A stretch of DNA of 64,000 bases, taken from NCBI GenBank assembly GCA_964486935.1, contig CAZAPG010000003.1, positions 62,001 through 126,000 of the forward strand, read 5' to 3'. The notes below the pieces were generated by a model that did not search any database, was not told where the DNA came from, and worked only from the letters and a program-made list of their open reading frames with translations. The DNA is from CAZAPG01 sp964486935 (GTDB lineage: Bacteria; Chloroflexota; Anaerolineae; 4572-78; J111). The position numbers and the translations under genes were made by a program. Of the stretch, positions 8,400 through 16,862 are shown piece by piece; within the stretch, counting starts at the first letter, position 1, and each line of letters begins with the position of its first letter.

Positions 8400-9746
8400 A
8401 TGAAGGTCAACCCTGGAATTTTCAAGGCGTATGATATTAGAGGCATCTTCCCCGATGACCTGAACGAAGAAGTCGGTTTTGCCGTTGGCCGGGCATTTGC
8501 CACTTTTTTGCAGGTGGATACCGTCATTGTGGGCCGCGATATGCGCCTGTCCAGCCCGCAAATGTTCGACGCCGTGACCCGCGGCCTGATGAAGCAGGGC
8601 GCCGACGTGATCAACATCGGTATGGTTAGCACCGACCAGTATTACTACGCCTGCGCCACCCTGGGCCACGCCGGCATTATGGTTACGGCCTCGCACAACC
8701 CGGCCCAGTACAGTGGCTTCAAAATGGTCAAAAAAATGCCGCAACTCCTCAGCGGCGATGAGGGCATTCAAGACCTGCGCCGCATTGTTGAAAATGACTC
8801 CTACGCCACGCCAACCCGCCAGGGCAAAATGTCAGAAAAAGAGCTGAGCGCCGATTTTGTGGAGATGGCGCTGGGGCTGATTGACGTAGAGGCCCTGGCC
8901 CCACTCAAGGTTATTGCCGATACCGGCAACGGGATGGTTGGCCCCATTCTCAAACGCATTTACGAGCGGCTGCCCTCGGTGGATTTGACCGGTATGTATC
9001 TTGACCCGGATGGCCGGCTGCCCAACCACGGGCTTGACCCGCTTCAGCCGGAAAACAGGGCCGAACTGGAGCAGCGGGTAGTGGCCCAGCAAGCCGACGT
9101 GGGCTTTGCCTTTGACGGCGATGGCGACCGCTTCTTCACCATCGACGACCGGGGCAAATTTGTCTCCGGCGATTTTATGACCGCGCTGATGGGCCAATAT
9201 TATCTGGAAAAATATCCGGGGGCCAAAATTTTGTACGATGTGCGCGGCTCCTGGGCCGTGCCGGATTTAATCAGGGCCGCCGGCGGCATCCCGCTGATGG
9301 AGCGAGTCGGCCACGCCTTTATCAAAGCCCGTATGGCTAAAGAAAAAGCCGTCTTTGCCGGCGAAGTGACCGGCCACTATTATTTTAAGGACTTCTTTTT
9401 TGCCGATTCCGGCATCATCCCTTCGCTGATTATTATGGAGATGCTCTCTAAGAAAAAGGCCAAACTCTCCCAGTTACTGGCCCCGCTGGAGGCCAAATAT
9501 TTCATCTCCGGCGAAATTAACACCCGCATCAGCGGCGACCCGCAGGCCAAAATGGAAGAGTTGGCCCGCAAATACAGCCACGGCAAAATAGAACGGCTGG
9601 ATGGGGTATCGGTAACATTTGACGACTGGCACTTTAACGCGCGCCCCTCAAACACCGAGCCGCTGCTGCGCCTTAACCTTGAAGCCACCTCAAAAGAACT
9701 GATGGAAGAAAAACGGGACGAGGTGCTGGATATTATCCGCTCCTGA
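8400..9746 (+). CDS. manB: Phosphomannomutase/phosphoglucomutase
   Basis: This 448-residue alpha-D-phosphohexomutase interconverts hexose 1- and 6-phosphates through a phosphoserine intermediate in the cytosol, supplying sugar nucleotides. Four landmarks are visible. The N-terminal substrate segment is FKAYDIRGIFPDDL. The phosphoserine loop is TASHNPAQYSGFK, near residue 97. The magnesium loop is DGDGDRFFTID, near 240. The phosphate-binding loop is RPSNTEPLLRLNLEA, near 420. Its length is that of the ManB/CpsG/AlgC group rather than the glmM group. An AAGGAGG ribosome site lies 11 bases before the ATG. It is followed after six bases by proline dehydrogenase and then a FabL-like reductase, so these three are probably cotranscribed. 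The choice between mannose and glucose specificity cannot be made from sequence alone. Confidence 0.93.
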   Translation: MKVNPGIFKAYDIRGIFPDDLNEEVGFAVGRAFATFLQVDTVIVGRDMRLSSPQMFDAVTRGLMKQGADVINIGMVSTDQYYYACATLGHAGIMVTASHNPAQYSGFKMVKKMPQLLSGDEGIQDLRRIVENDSYATPTRQGKMSEKELSADFVEMALGLIDVEALAPLKVIADTGNGMVGPILKRIYERLPSVDLTGMYLDPDGRLPNHGLDPLQPENRAELEQRVVAQQADVGFAFDGDGDRFFTIDDRGKFVSGDFMTALMGQYYLEKYPGAKILYDVRGSWAVPDLIRAAGGIPLMERVGHAFIKARMAKEKAVFAGEVTGHYYFKDFFFADSGIIPSLIIMEMLSKKKAKLSQLLAPLEAKYFISGEINTRISGDPQAKMEELARKYSHGKIERLDGVSVTFDDWHFNARPSNTEPLLRLNLEATSKELMEEKRDEVLDIIRS

Positions 9747-9752
9747 CGCTCA

Positions 9753-10685
9753 ATGATGCTGCGAAATTTCTTTATTCGACTTTCTACCAGCGAGACCGCC
9801 CGCCGTTTTGTAACCCATTTTGGGCCGGCCCGGCGCGCAGCCTACCGTTTTGTGGCCGGTGAAACGCTGGACGAAGCCGTGACCGTGGTCAAAGACCTGA
9901 ACGGATACGGCCTTAAAGCCATCCTCAACGAGGTCGGCGAAGCCGTTACCACCCAGGCCGAAGCCGTTCAGGCCGCCAAAGATTTTCACGGCCTGCTGCG
10001 CCGCATCGACGCCGAGGGGCTGGACGCCGACGTGTCGCTCAAACCCTCGCACGTGGGCCTGCAATTTGGCGCAGATTTTTGCTACGAGAACATCGCCGAT
10101 ATTGCGCAGGTTGCCCGGCAGTACAACAACACCGTTGAAATTGATATGGAGGGTAGCCCCGATGTGGACGCGACCTTAGAAATTTATCATCGTTTGCTCG
10201 ACACCTTTGGCCAGGGTTTGCGGCTGGCGGTGCAATCGTACCTGCACCGCACCCCCGCCGATGTGGAGCGCATCATCGAGCGCGGCGGCAGCATTCGGCT
10301 GGTCAAAGGGGCTTATGATGAGCCGCCGGAAATTGCCTACCAGGGCAAGCAAGAGATTAATCAGGCCACAATCCGGCTGATGGAAATGTTTTTAACCCCG
10401 CAAGCCAGAGCCTGCGGCGCTTTTCTGGCGCTGGGGTCGCACGACCCGCAACTGATTGCGTGGCTCATTCAAGCAGCGCAGGCCAGAGGCATCGACAAAA
10501 ATCAATTTGAAATCCAGATGCTGCTGGGCGTGCGCCGCGACGAGCAGCAGCGCCTGGCCGGGCTGGGCTATCGCGTGCGGGTGTACGTGCCCTATGGCCG
10601 CGCCTGGTACCCCTACTTTATGCGTCGCCTGGCCGAGCGCCCGGCCAATGTGTTCTTTATGGCGCGGGCGCTGGTGGGTAAATGA
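9753..10685 (+). CDS. Proline dehydrogenase
   Basis: This 310-residue monofunctional proline dehydrogenase is an FAD enzyme that oxidises proline to pyrroline-5-carboxylate and usually sits at the membrane surface. The beta/alpha barrel is recognisable from DADVSLKPSHVGLQFG, NTVEIDMEGSPDVDATL, IRLVKGAYDEPPEIAYQGK (flavin/substrate lysine region), FEIQMLLGVRRDEQQRL and YGRAWYPYFMRRLAERPAN, whose paired arginines bind the proline carboxylate. The C-terminal P5C dehydrogenase of PutA fusions is absent, as usual in Gram-positives and Chloroflexota. The start may be either of two adjacent ATGs (9753, 9756). Its stop overlaps the next gene's start by four bases. No P5C dehydrogenase lies in the window. 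Confidence 0.92.
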   Translation: MMLRNFFIRLSTSETARRFVTHFGPARRAAYRFVAGETLDEAVTVVKDLNGYGLKAILNEVGEAVTTQAEAVQAAKDFHGLLRRIDAEGLDADVSLKPSHVGLQFGADFCYENIADIAQVARQYNNTVEIDMEGSPDVDATLEIYHRLLDTFGQGLRLAVQSYLHRTPADVERIIERGGSIRLVKGAYDEPPEIAYQGKQEINQATIRLMEMFLTPQARACGAFLALGSHDPQLIAWLIQAAQARGIDKNQFEIQMLLGVRRDEQQRLAGLGYRVRVYVPYGRAWYPYFMRRLAERPANVFFMARALVGK

Positions 10686-11449
10686 CCCAACAGAACCTTT
10701 CCCCCAAAGTCGCCCTCGTCACCGGTTCGTCTCGAGGCATTGGCCGGGCCATTGCCCTGGAATTGGCCCGCCAGGGAGCCGATATTGTGGTTCACTACCT
10801 GCGCAAAAAAAGCGCCGCCGATGAGGTGACGGCGGCTGTTCAAAAGATGGGACGCAAAGCAATTGCCATCCGGGCCAACCTGGCCGAGGCCGCTCAAATT
10901 GAGGCAATGTTTGATGAGCTTGAGGAGACGTTTGGCCGCTGCGATATTTTGGTTGGCAACGCCGCCAGCGGCACCCCCCGCGACATTCTGGAGGTAGAGG
11001 ACAAGCATTGGGATTGGACGATGGATGTCAATGCGCGGGCCATTTTGCGCTGCGCCAAACGGGCCGCCCCGCTTATGGAGCAGGCCGGCTGGGGCCGAAT
11101 TGTCACCATTAGCAGCCCCGGCAGCACCCGCGTACTGCCCCATTACGCGGCCATTGGCCTGTCAAAAGCCGCGCTCGAAGCGATGACCCGCTATCTGGCG
11201 GTTGAGCTGGCGGCCAAAGGCATTATTGTCAATGCGGTTTCGCCCGGAATGGTCCACACCGATGCTGTCCACGCCTTTCCGGTTGACCTGCAAGCCGTGA
11301 TTGAGCAGACCACCCGGCGCACGCCTGCTCACCGGCTGGTTACGCCGGAAGATGTGGCTCGCGTGGTGGCCTTTCTCTGCTCCGAGGCGGCAGAGATGAT
11401 TGTGGGCCAGACCATTGTAATTGATGGCGGCTATGGCCTGATGGCCTGA
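10682..11449 (+). CDS. fabL: FabL-like enoyl-ACP reductase (SDR family)
   Basis: This 255-residue short-chain dehydrogenase has the NADP-binding VTGSSRGIGRAIALEL motif and NAASG. Its catalytic pair is spaced Y-x6-K (YAAIGLSK) instead of the Y-x3-K of ordinary SDRs. That spacing, plus EDKHWDWTMDVNARAI, SPGSTRVLPHYAAIGLSKAA and MIVGQTIVIDGG, closely resembles Bacillus subtilis FabL as I recall it. FabL is the NADPH-dependent enoyl-ACP reductase III of fatty-acid synthesis. It starts inside the proline dehydrogenase stop (ATGA) and ends directly against the convergent next gene, with adjacent stop codons. The link to proline catabolism is not obvious and may only be shared transcription. A generic 3-oxoacyl reductase is the alternative, made less likely by the catalytic spacing. 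Confidence 0.78.
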   Translation: MTQQNLSPKVALVTGSSRGIGRAIALELARQGADIVVHYLRKKSAADEVTAAVQKMGRKAIAIRANLAEAAQIEAMFDELEETFGRCDILVGNAASGTPRDILEVEDKHWDWTMDVNARAILRCAKRAAPLMEQAGWGRIVTISSPGSTRVLPHYAAIGLSKAALEAMTRYLAVELAAKGIIVNAVSPGMVHTDAVHAFPVDLQAVIEQTTRRTPAHRLVTPEDVARVVAFLCSEAAEMIVGQTIVIDGGYGLMA

Positions 11450-12322
11450 TTATTGACATCGCCCCAGCAGCCCGGCGGTTAACAGCGCGCCAACCACCTT
11501 GTCGCCGGCCCGAATCTCTTTTCGCTCCGGGTTAGCCCAGCCGGTAGCCGTACCGCTGAAATGCCAGGTCAAATCGCCCGGAAATGGGGAGTCTGCCGCC
11601 AGGCTATATTGCAGGGACGCTTCGGCTTCGGGTTGGCTCACGCTCCCCACCACCCGCAGCAGAACCGGCGCGTCGCCTAAAGCCAGCGTTTGCCGGATGG
11701 TTTCGGCCATTGCCACCAGCAATTTATCGCCCAGCAGCACCAGCCGCCCGCGCAGCGTGTCAAGCTGCTCCGCAACGGCGGCCTCTAGCTGCGGGGTAAA
11801 AGCGGCCTCCGGGCTGCGCATCAAGCGGCACAGGGGGGCCAGCGCCCGGTCAATCGAGGCCACGTGCGGCTCAACGTGTTCGTAAGCCCAGCCTTTCAGC
11901 TCAAACGCCGGCAGCGGGCTGTGAGCCAAAGCCAGCTCAAACAGCTCGATGCTGATGGCCGCGACCAGCCAGCCCGGATACCGCAGCGTCAGCGGCAGGG
12001 CTTTGCCAATTACCTCCTCTGCCGGCAATTGGGCCAGTTCGACCCGCAGGGCGGCGGCCAGCTCCAGCCGCTGTGCCAGCGAGTCGCCCGAAACAGGCCG
12101 GGGCGCAAGCTGCAATTCCGGCAGGTGGCGTAAAAAGCAGTTGAGCAGAGATTGGGGTTCATCGTCTTCACTCGGTTGGCGGCAGTGCTGCACGCCGGCC
12201 ACAAAAATGTCCTCTGCTTCGGGCGGCTGCGGTTGGGCCAACGAGGGGGCGCAAGTTGTCGCCCCGGCCAGACTGGCCAGCAAGCCGATACCGCCCCATC
12301 TCAAAAAGTTTCGCCGTGGCAT
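11450..12322 (-). CDS. Secreted protein of unknown function with Tat-like signal
   Basis: This 290-residue protein, read from ATG 12322, opens with MPRRNFLRWGGIGLLASLAG, a twin-arginine-type signal, followed by a cysteine-containing TTCAPSLAQ cleavage region. It is therefore probably exported in folded form. The mature part is rich in Ala and Leu, largely helical, and contains conserved-looking aromatic segments such as ELKGWAYEHVEPH and ALAPLCRLMRSPEAAF. I do not recognise a family or an active site. The upstream 30 codons in the same frame lack a ribosome site and are excluded. The gene is divergent from a GntR regulator, with the two promoters nearly abutting, so it may belong to that regulator's targets. 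Confidence 0.6.
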   Translation of the reverse strand: MPRRNFLRWGGIGLLASLAGATTCAPSLAQPQPPEAEDIFVAGVQHCRQPSEDDEPQSLLNCFLRHLPELQLAPRPVSGDSLAQRLELAAALRVELAQLPAEEVIGKALPLTLRYPGWLVAAISIELFELALAHSPLPAFELKGWAYEHVEPHVASIDRALAPLCRLMRSPEAAFTPQLEAAVAEQLDTLRGRLVLLGDKLLVAMAETIRQTLALGDAPVLLRVVGSVSQPEAEASLQYSLAADSPFPGDLTWHFSGTATGWANPERKEIRAGDKVVGALLTAGLLGRCQ

Positions 12323-12382
12323 TGTCACTGAAACGTAATCCTTTCGCCGAACATCTTCACATCGCTCGGAAAATTGGCCGTA

Positions 12383-12412
12383 AGTATAGCCCAGCGGGGC
12401 AAAATGAGTCAA
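12383..12412 (-). promoter_or_regulatory. Promoter for the Tat-signal protein gene
   Basis: On the minus strand TTGACT (12412-12407) and TATACT (12388-12383) are separated by 18 bases. Its -35 box is three bases from that of the divergent GntR promoter, so the two would compete for polymerase. Confidence 0.5.
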
Positions 12413-12415
12413 AAT

Positions 12416-12444
12416 TTGCCCTAAAATTTGTATAAATGTATAAT
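12416..12444 (+). promoter_or_regulatory. Promoter for the GntR gene, placed for a leaderless start
   Basis: TTGCCC (12416-12421) and a consensus TATAAT (12439-12444) are separated by 17 bases. The usual start of transcription, seven or eight bases further, coincides with the ATG at 12452. Two direct copies of TGTATAA (12429-12435 and 12437-12443) overlap the -10 box and could be regulator contacts. Confidence 0.5.
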
Positions 12445-12451
12445 CAAATTT

Positions 12452-13198
12452 ATGAATGAAATCCCTCTCTCTATCGACAAAAATAGCCCCACGCCAATTT
12501 ATTACCAGCTTAAAGAGCAGTTAGCCCTGCTGATTAGAAACGGCACCTTTCCAATTGATGGGCAGCTTCCTACAGAGTTGGCTATTAGCGAGCAGCTTGG
12601 CATTAGCCGGGGGACGGTGCGCCAGGCCATTAACGCGCTGGTTAATGAAGGCCGCTTGTACCGGGTGCAGGGCCGGGGCACTTTTGTAAGCGAACCGGCC
12701 ACGATATTGCATCTGGCGCAACGCTTTGCCAGCTTTGCCGAAGATATGCGCGAGATGAACATCCCCTTTACCAGCAAGGTGTTAACTGCCAAAATTATTC
12801 CGGCTGAAGGGCGACTGGTCGACAAACTCGGTTTGAATTACGGCGACAGCGTGATTTACCTGGAGCGCCTGGGAAGCGTCAATGCCGAGCCGTTTGTGCT
12901 GGCCTTTAGCTACCTGCCCGAAACCCTGTGCCCCGGCTTGCCCGACAAAGATTTAATCGACCGTCCGTTATACGAGATTTTAGAAGGAGAATACGGGTTG
13001 CGGCTGGCCCGGGCCAATCGCACCCTTGAAGCCTCGCTGGCCGATGATTATGAGGCCAAATTGTTACAGGTTGTCAAAGGGTCTCCAATTCATTTTATGC
13101 ACAGCCTGGCCTATTTAGCTGATGGACGCCCCATTGAATACTCGCGGCTGCGCTTTAGGGGCGACCGCAGCCGCATCACTTTTGAAGTGAAACGGTAA
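12452..13198 (+). CDS. GntR/HutC-family transcriptional regulator with UTRA domain
   Basis: This 248-residue regulator has an N-terminal winged helix (about 10-75) with the family signature PTPIYYQLKEQLALLI, LPTELAISEQLGISRGTVRQ and YRVQGRGTFVSEP. A C-terminal UTRA ligand-binding domain (about 90-245) shows YLERLGSVNAEPFVLAFSYLP, YEILEGEYGLRLARANRTLE and PIEYSRLRFRGDRSRITFEV. HutC-type regulators bind small metabolites and usually repress adjacent catabolic genes. The ATG at 12452 has no ribosome site but sits at the predicted transcription start; a TTG eight codons earlier lies within the promoter and is less likely. The molybdenum hydroxylase genes immediately downstream are the obvious targets. 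Confidence 0.88.
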   Translation: MNEIPLSIDKNSPTPIYYQLKEQLALLIRNGTFPIDGQLPTELAISEQLGISRGTVRQAINALVNEGRLYRVQGRGTFVSEPATILHLAQRFASFAEDMREMNIPFTSKVLTAKIIPAEGRLVDKLGLNYGDSVIYLERLGSVNAEPFVLAFSYLPETLCPGLPDKDLIDRPLYEILEGEYGLRLARANRTLEASLADDYEAKLLQVVKGSPIHFMHSLAYLADGRPIEYSRLRFRGDRSRITFEVKR

Positions 13199-13310
13199 GA
13201 AAAGTTTCGAGTTTCAGGTTTCGGGTTTCGGGTTCAGAAGTTTGGTAATTAAGCCGAACGCTGAACTTTAAACTGATGAACCCGTAAACTATTTTACGAG
13301 GAGCATATTT
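13199..13310 (+). repeat. Intergenic hairpin repeat, copy 1, ending in a shared leader
   Basis: The spacer carries GTTTCAGGTTTCGGGTTTCGGGTTCAG-like short repeats and an imperfect inverted repeat (GGGTTCAGAAGTTT / AAACTGATGAACCC). Its last part (GAACGCTGAA, GATGAAC, then CGAGGAG-N3-AT before the ATG) matches the leader of the HIT gene at 50790-50841, including the ribosome site. Confidence 0.45.
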
Positions 13311-13766
13311 ATGCAAATCAAGGACTCTTTTACAATCCAGGCTCCGGTTGAAACGGTCTGGCAATTTTTTATGGACTTTGAACGCGCGGCCTGGTGCGTG
13401 CCGGGCGTGCAGGCGTTTGAAGTGGTGAATGACAAAAATTTTAAGGGCCGGCTAACCGTCAAAGTTGGCCCGGTTGCGGCCAACTTTACCGGCAGCGCCG
13501 AGCTGACCGAACTTGAACCGCCCCGTCGCCTGGTAGCCAAAGCCAGCGCCGATGATAAATCAACCCGTTCAACCGTGTTGGCCACTTTTATCGCCACCCT
13601 GTCCGCCGGAGAGGGCGGCACCGAAGTGGCCTATGAAATGGATATCAATTTGCGGGGGCGGCTGGCCCAGTTTGGCTCGGCCGTTTTTCAGAGCACCACT
13701 AAAAAATTAACCACCCAGTTTGTCGAATGTCTGCAAACCGCCCTGACCAACGGAGAGCGGGCATGA
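13311..13766 (+). CDS. CoxG-like SRPBCC-family protein
   Basis: This 151-residue member of the Bet v1/START-like (SRPBCC) fold resembles carbon-monoxide-dehydrogenase subunit G. Its sequence begins MQIKDSFTIQAPVETVWQFF, followed by CVPGVQAFEVV, KVGPVAANFTGSAELTELEP and a C-terminal helix. CoxG proteins form a hydrophobic cavity; in CO and related hydroxylase systems they help recruit the enzyme to the membrane or deliver its electron acceptor. CGAGGAG lies nine bases before the ATG. The stop overlaps the start of the flavoprotein subunit by four bases (ATGA), so the two are coupled. Its presence supports a CoxLMS-type enzyme rather than a classic xanthine dehydrogenase. Confidence 0.82.
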   Translation: MQIKDSFTIQAPVETVWQFFMDFERAAWCVPGVQAFEVVNDKNFKGRLTVKVGPVAANFTGSAELTELEPPRRLVAKASADDKSTRSTVLATFIATLSAGEGGTEVAYEMDINLRGRLAQFGSAVFQSTTKKLTTQFVECLQTALTNGERA

Positions 13767-14620
13767 GCTTTAAGTTTATTCAGCCCGACTCGTTGCCGGG
13801 GGCGCTTTCGGCGCTGGCCGAGTACGGCGATGAGGCCAAAGTGATTGCCGGCGGCACGGCCGTGGTGCTGATGCTTCAACAAAAGCTGATTGCCCCAACG
13901 GCGCTGGTTAGCCTGGGGCAACTCCCCAATCTGGATTATGTGCGGCCGGCGGATGACGGCCTGCGCATTGGCCCGCTGGCCCTGTTGAGCAAGTTGGAAC
14001 GCTCTTCGACGCTGCGCCGCCATTACCCCGCTCTGGCCCACGCATGCGCCGAGGTGGGCAATATTCGCGTTCGCAACCAGGCCACGCTGGGCGGCAACCT
14101 GGCCGAGGCCGATTATGCGTCGGACCCACCGGCCATGCTGCTGGCGCTAAACGCCTCGGTTACGGCCACCAACCAGACCGGTGCTCGCACTATTCCGCTG
14201 TCCGACTTTTTCTTTGGTTTTTACACGACCGCCCTGGAGCCGGATGAGTTGATTACCGATATCGTTATTCCGCCGCTGGCTCAAAATAGCCGGATGTCTT
14301 ACCTGTCTTACAAAAGCCGCTCTTCAGAAGACAGACCCTGCGTGGTTGTGGCGGCGGTGGCCGAGTTCGATAACGGCGCGTGTCGAGATTTGCGCGTAGC
14401 CGTTGGGGCCGCCTGTGATGTGCCAACTCGCCTGCCCGTTGTGGAGGCAATGGCTAAAGGTCAAACGCTCTCCGACGCGCTGGTAAGCGAGATTGCCGAA
14501 GCTTACGCGTCGAACATTGAAACATTAGAGGATTTACGGGGGTCAGCCTGGTACCGCACCGAGATGATAAAAGTACATGTGCGCCGCGCCCTCAAGGAGT
14601 TACAACATGGCCATCGGTAA
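13763..14620 (+). CDS. Molybdenum hydroxylase FAD-binding (CoxM-type) subunit
   Basis: This 285-residue subunit, read from the ATG that overlaps the CoxG-like stop, is the medium chain that carries FAD and passes electrons from the iron-sulfur subunit to the acceptor. FAD-contact segments are visible as VIAGGTAVVLMLQQKL near residue 30 and TLGGNLAEADYASDPPAM near 110. A C-terminal domain (about 170-280) has PCVVVAAVAEFDNGACRDLRVAVGA. The gene order here is G-M-L-S with short overlaps, indicating one transcript under the GntR regulator upstream. It overlaps the next gene by 14 bases. Confidence 0.9.
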   Translation: MSFKFIQPDSLPGALSALAEYGDEAKVIAGGTAVVLMLQQKLIAPTALVSLGQLPNLDYVRPADDGLRIGPLALLSKLERSSTLRRHYPALAHACAEVGNIRVRNQATLGGNLAEADYASDPPAMLLALNASVTATNQTGARTIPLSDFFFGFYTTALEPDELITDIVIPPLAQNSRMSYLSYKSRSSEDRPCVVVAAVAEFDNGACRDLRVAVGAACDVPTRLPVVEAMAKGQTLSDALVSEIAEAYASNIETLEDLRGSAWYRTEMIKVHVRRALKELQHGHR

Positions 14621-16862
14621 AACCATCCCTATGCTCGATGCCGTGGAGCGAGTAACGGGAAGTATTGCCTATGGCGCCGGCATGAAACTGCCCGATATGC
14701 TCATTGGTAAGGTGTTCCGCAGCCCGGTACCCCACGCCCGCATTACCCGTTTGGATGTGAGCGCGGCCCGGCAACTGCCCGGCGTGGCGGCTGTTGTTAC
14801 TGCCGCCGAAATTGAACATGCCGGGTTGACCCTCCATTACGGTTCATCCATAAAAGACCAGCCATTAGTGGCTGGCGACCGCATCCGTTACATTGGCGAG
14901 CCGGTGGCGCTTGTTGCCGCCGAGTCGGCCCAAATAGCCGAAGAAGCCCTGAACCTGATAGAATTAGAGTACGAAGAGTTGCCGCCGGTGTTTGATGCCG
15001 AAGCGGCGATGCAGCCTGGCGCGCCGCTGCTGCACGATGATTATTCCAACAACCTCTTTTCGCACGCCAAAATTCGCCACGGCGATATTGAGGCTGGCTT
15101 TGCCGCTGCCGACGAAATTATTGAAGAGGTTTTTACCAGCCCGGTGGCCCAGCCTGCCGCCCTTGAGCCGCAAATGGCCGCCGCCCGGTGGATCAACGGC
15201 AAGCTGACGGTTTGGACCGGCTCGCAATCACCCTTTACGGTGCAGCGCGTGCTGGCCGATATTTTTGGCCTCGAGCCGGATAGCGTGCGCATCATTGTGC
15301 CGCCCATTGGCGGCGCGTTTGGAGCCAAAGGTAATGTTCGCACCCAGCCGCTGGCCGCGGCGCTGGCCTGGCAAACCGGTGGCCGCCCGGTCAAATTGGT
15401 GCTCAAGCGGGATGAGGAATTTGTGACCGTAACCAAGCACGCGGCCAAAATTATTATGAAAACCGGCGTCAAACGGGATGGAACTTTGACTGCCCGCCAG
15501 GTGACAATCTACTGGAACGGCGGGGCCTATGCCTCGTCCAGCGCCCATTTGGTGCCGGCGGGGATGCTGCGGGCCATTGGCCCCTATCGCCTGCCGGCGG
15601 TCTGGGTTGACTCGTATGGCATATACACCAATCTGCCGCAGGCCGCCGCCTATCGCGGGGCCATGAGTTCGCAGGGAGCCTGGGCGCACGAGTCGCACAT
15701 GCGCACCATTGCCCACCGGCTGGGGCTGGAGCCGCTGGCGTTGTGGCGCAAAAATTTACTGCGCTCCGGCGAAACATTTGCCACCGGCGAAACGTTGCAC
15801 GATGTTCACTTTGTTGAGTGCCTGGATGCCGCGGTAAAGGGGCTTGGCTGGCATCACGGCGATGGCTGGCAAAAGCAGCCCGCCGGCAAGCCTGCGATTC
15901 GGCGGGGGCGGGGCGTTGGGGTGATGATGAAGCACACCATCGCCAACTCTGTTTCGCAGTGCCGCCTGGCGCTGGACGCGCAGGGCCGGACGACGCTTTA
16001 CACCAGCACCGTGGAAATGGGCCAGGGCGCTCACACGGTGCTGGCCCAAATTGCCGCCGCCGCGCTGGAGATGCCGCTGCAATCCGTCTCGGTGGAAGGG
16101 CCGGACACTGACCGCACGCCTTTTGATTCTCAAACCGCTTCCAGCCGGGCCACCTATATGATGGGCAACGCCGTGCTGGACGGGGCGGCCAAACTCAAGC
16201 AAAAACTCATCGAAGCCGCCGCCCCGTTTTTTGAAGAGCCGCCGGAGGCGCTGGTAATTGAAGACGGTAAAATTTTTGCCAAAAACGACCCGCAAATCCG
16301 CCTGCCCTATGCCGACGTGTTGCGCCGGAACAACCTTGAGGCGATTGAGGCGCTGGGCGAGCACAAAACCAACGAAGGCAAACTCGACCCGGAAACCGGG
16401 CAAGGCGTCGCCACCCCTCACTGGCACCAGGGGGCCGGCGCGTGCGAGGTGGAAGTTGATACCGAAACCGGCAAGGTAACGGTGCTGCGCTATCACTCGG
16501 CCTCCTTTGCCGGGCAAATGATTAACCCGCAACTGGTCGGGCTGCAAAACGATGGCAACGTAATTTTTGCGCTGGGGCCGACTTTTCTGGAAGAGATGGT
16601 CTTTGATGGGGGTCAACTTATCAACCCCAACCTGTCGGATTATATGATTCCCTCGTTTCGGGATATTCCGGCGGCGCTAGAGAATACCACCCTGGAGCGC
16701 GAAGGCAGCGGCTTTCACGGCGTCGGGGAGATGACTCTGCCGCCCGTGGCTCCGGCCGTTGCCAACGCTATTTTCGACGCCGTGGGCGTCCGCATTAGAG
16801 ATTTGCCAATTACCCCGGAAAAGGTGCTTCGGGCCTTGAAAGAGAATGATAATGAGCAATAG
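14607..16862 (+). CDS. Molybdenum hydroxylase large (molybdopterin-binding, CoxL-like) subunit
   Basis: This 751-residue catalytic subunit starts at ATG 14607, preceded by AAGGAG; an upstream in-frame codon has no ribosome site. Xanthine-oxidase-family landmarks are ARITRLDVSAARQLPGVAAV, RIRYIGEPVALVAAESA, PPIGGAFGAKG, AAAYRGAMSSQ, EMGQGAHTVLAQIAAAAL, SQTASSRATYMMGNAV and the catalytic glutamate in GVGEMTLPPVAPAVANAI. The active-site loop AYRGAM differs from the AYxCSFR loop of genuine form I CO dehydrogenase, so CO oxidation is unlikely. A heterocycle, aldehyde or aromatic substrate is more plausible but unknown. The cofactor would be a molybdopterin dinucleotide; no XdhC/CoxD-type maturation gene lies in the window. 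It overlaps the small-subunit gene. Confidence 0.9.
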   Translation: MAIGKTIPMLDAVERVTGSIAYGAGMKLPDMLIGKVFRSPVPHARITRLDVSAARQLPGVAAVVTAAEIEHAGLTLHYGSSIKDQPLVAGDRIRYIGEPVALVAAESAQIAEEALNLIELEYEELPPVFDAEAAMQPGAPLLHDDYSNNLFSHAKIRHGDIEAGFAAADEIIEEVFTSPVAQPAALEPQMAAARWINGKLTVWTGSQSPFTVQRVLADIFGLEPDSVRIIVPPIGGAFGAKGNVRTQPLAAALAWQTGGRPVKLVLKRDEEFVTVTKHAAKIIMKTGVKRDGTLTARQVTIYWNGGAYASSSAHLVPAGMLRAIGPYRLPAVWVDSYGIYTNLPQAAAYRGAMSSQGAWAHESHMRTIAHRLGLEPLALWRKNLLRSGETFATGETLHDVHFVECLDAAVKGLGWHHGDGWQKQPAGKPAIRRGRGVGVMMKHTIANSVSQCRLALDAQGRTTLYTSTVEMGQGAHTVLAQIAAAALEMPLQSVSVEGPDTDRTPFDSQTASSRATYMMGNAVLDGAAKLKQKLIEAAAPFFEEPPEALVIEDGKIFAKNDPQIRLPYADVLRRNNLEAIEALGEHKTNEGKLDPETGQGVATPHWHQGAGACEVEVDTETGKVTVLRYHSASFAGQMINPQLVGLQNDGNVIFALGPTFLEEMVFDGGQLINPNLSDYMIPSFRDIPAALENTTLEREGSGFHGVGEMTLPPVAPAVANAIFDAVGVRIRDLPITPEKVLRALKENDNEQ

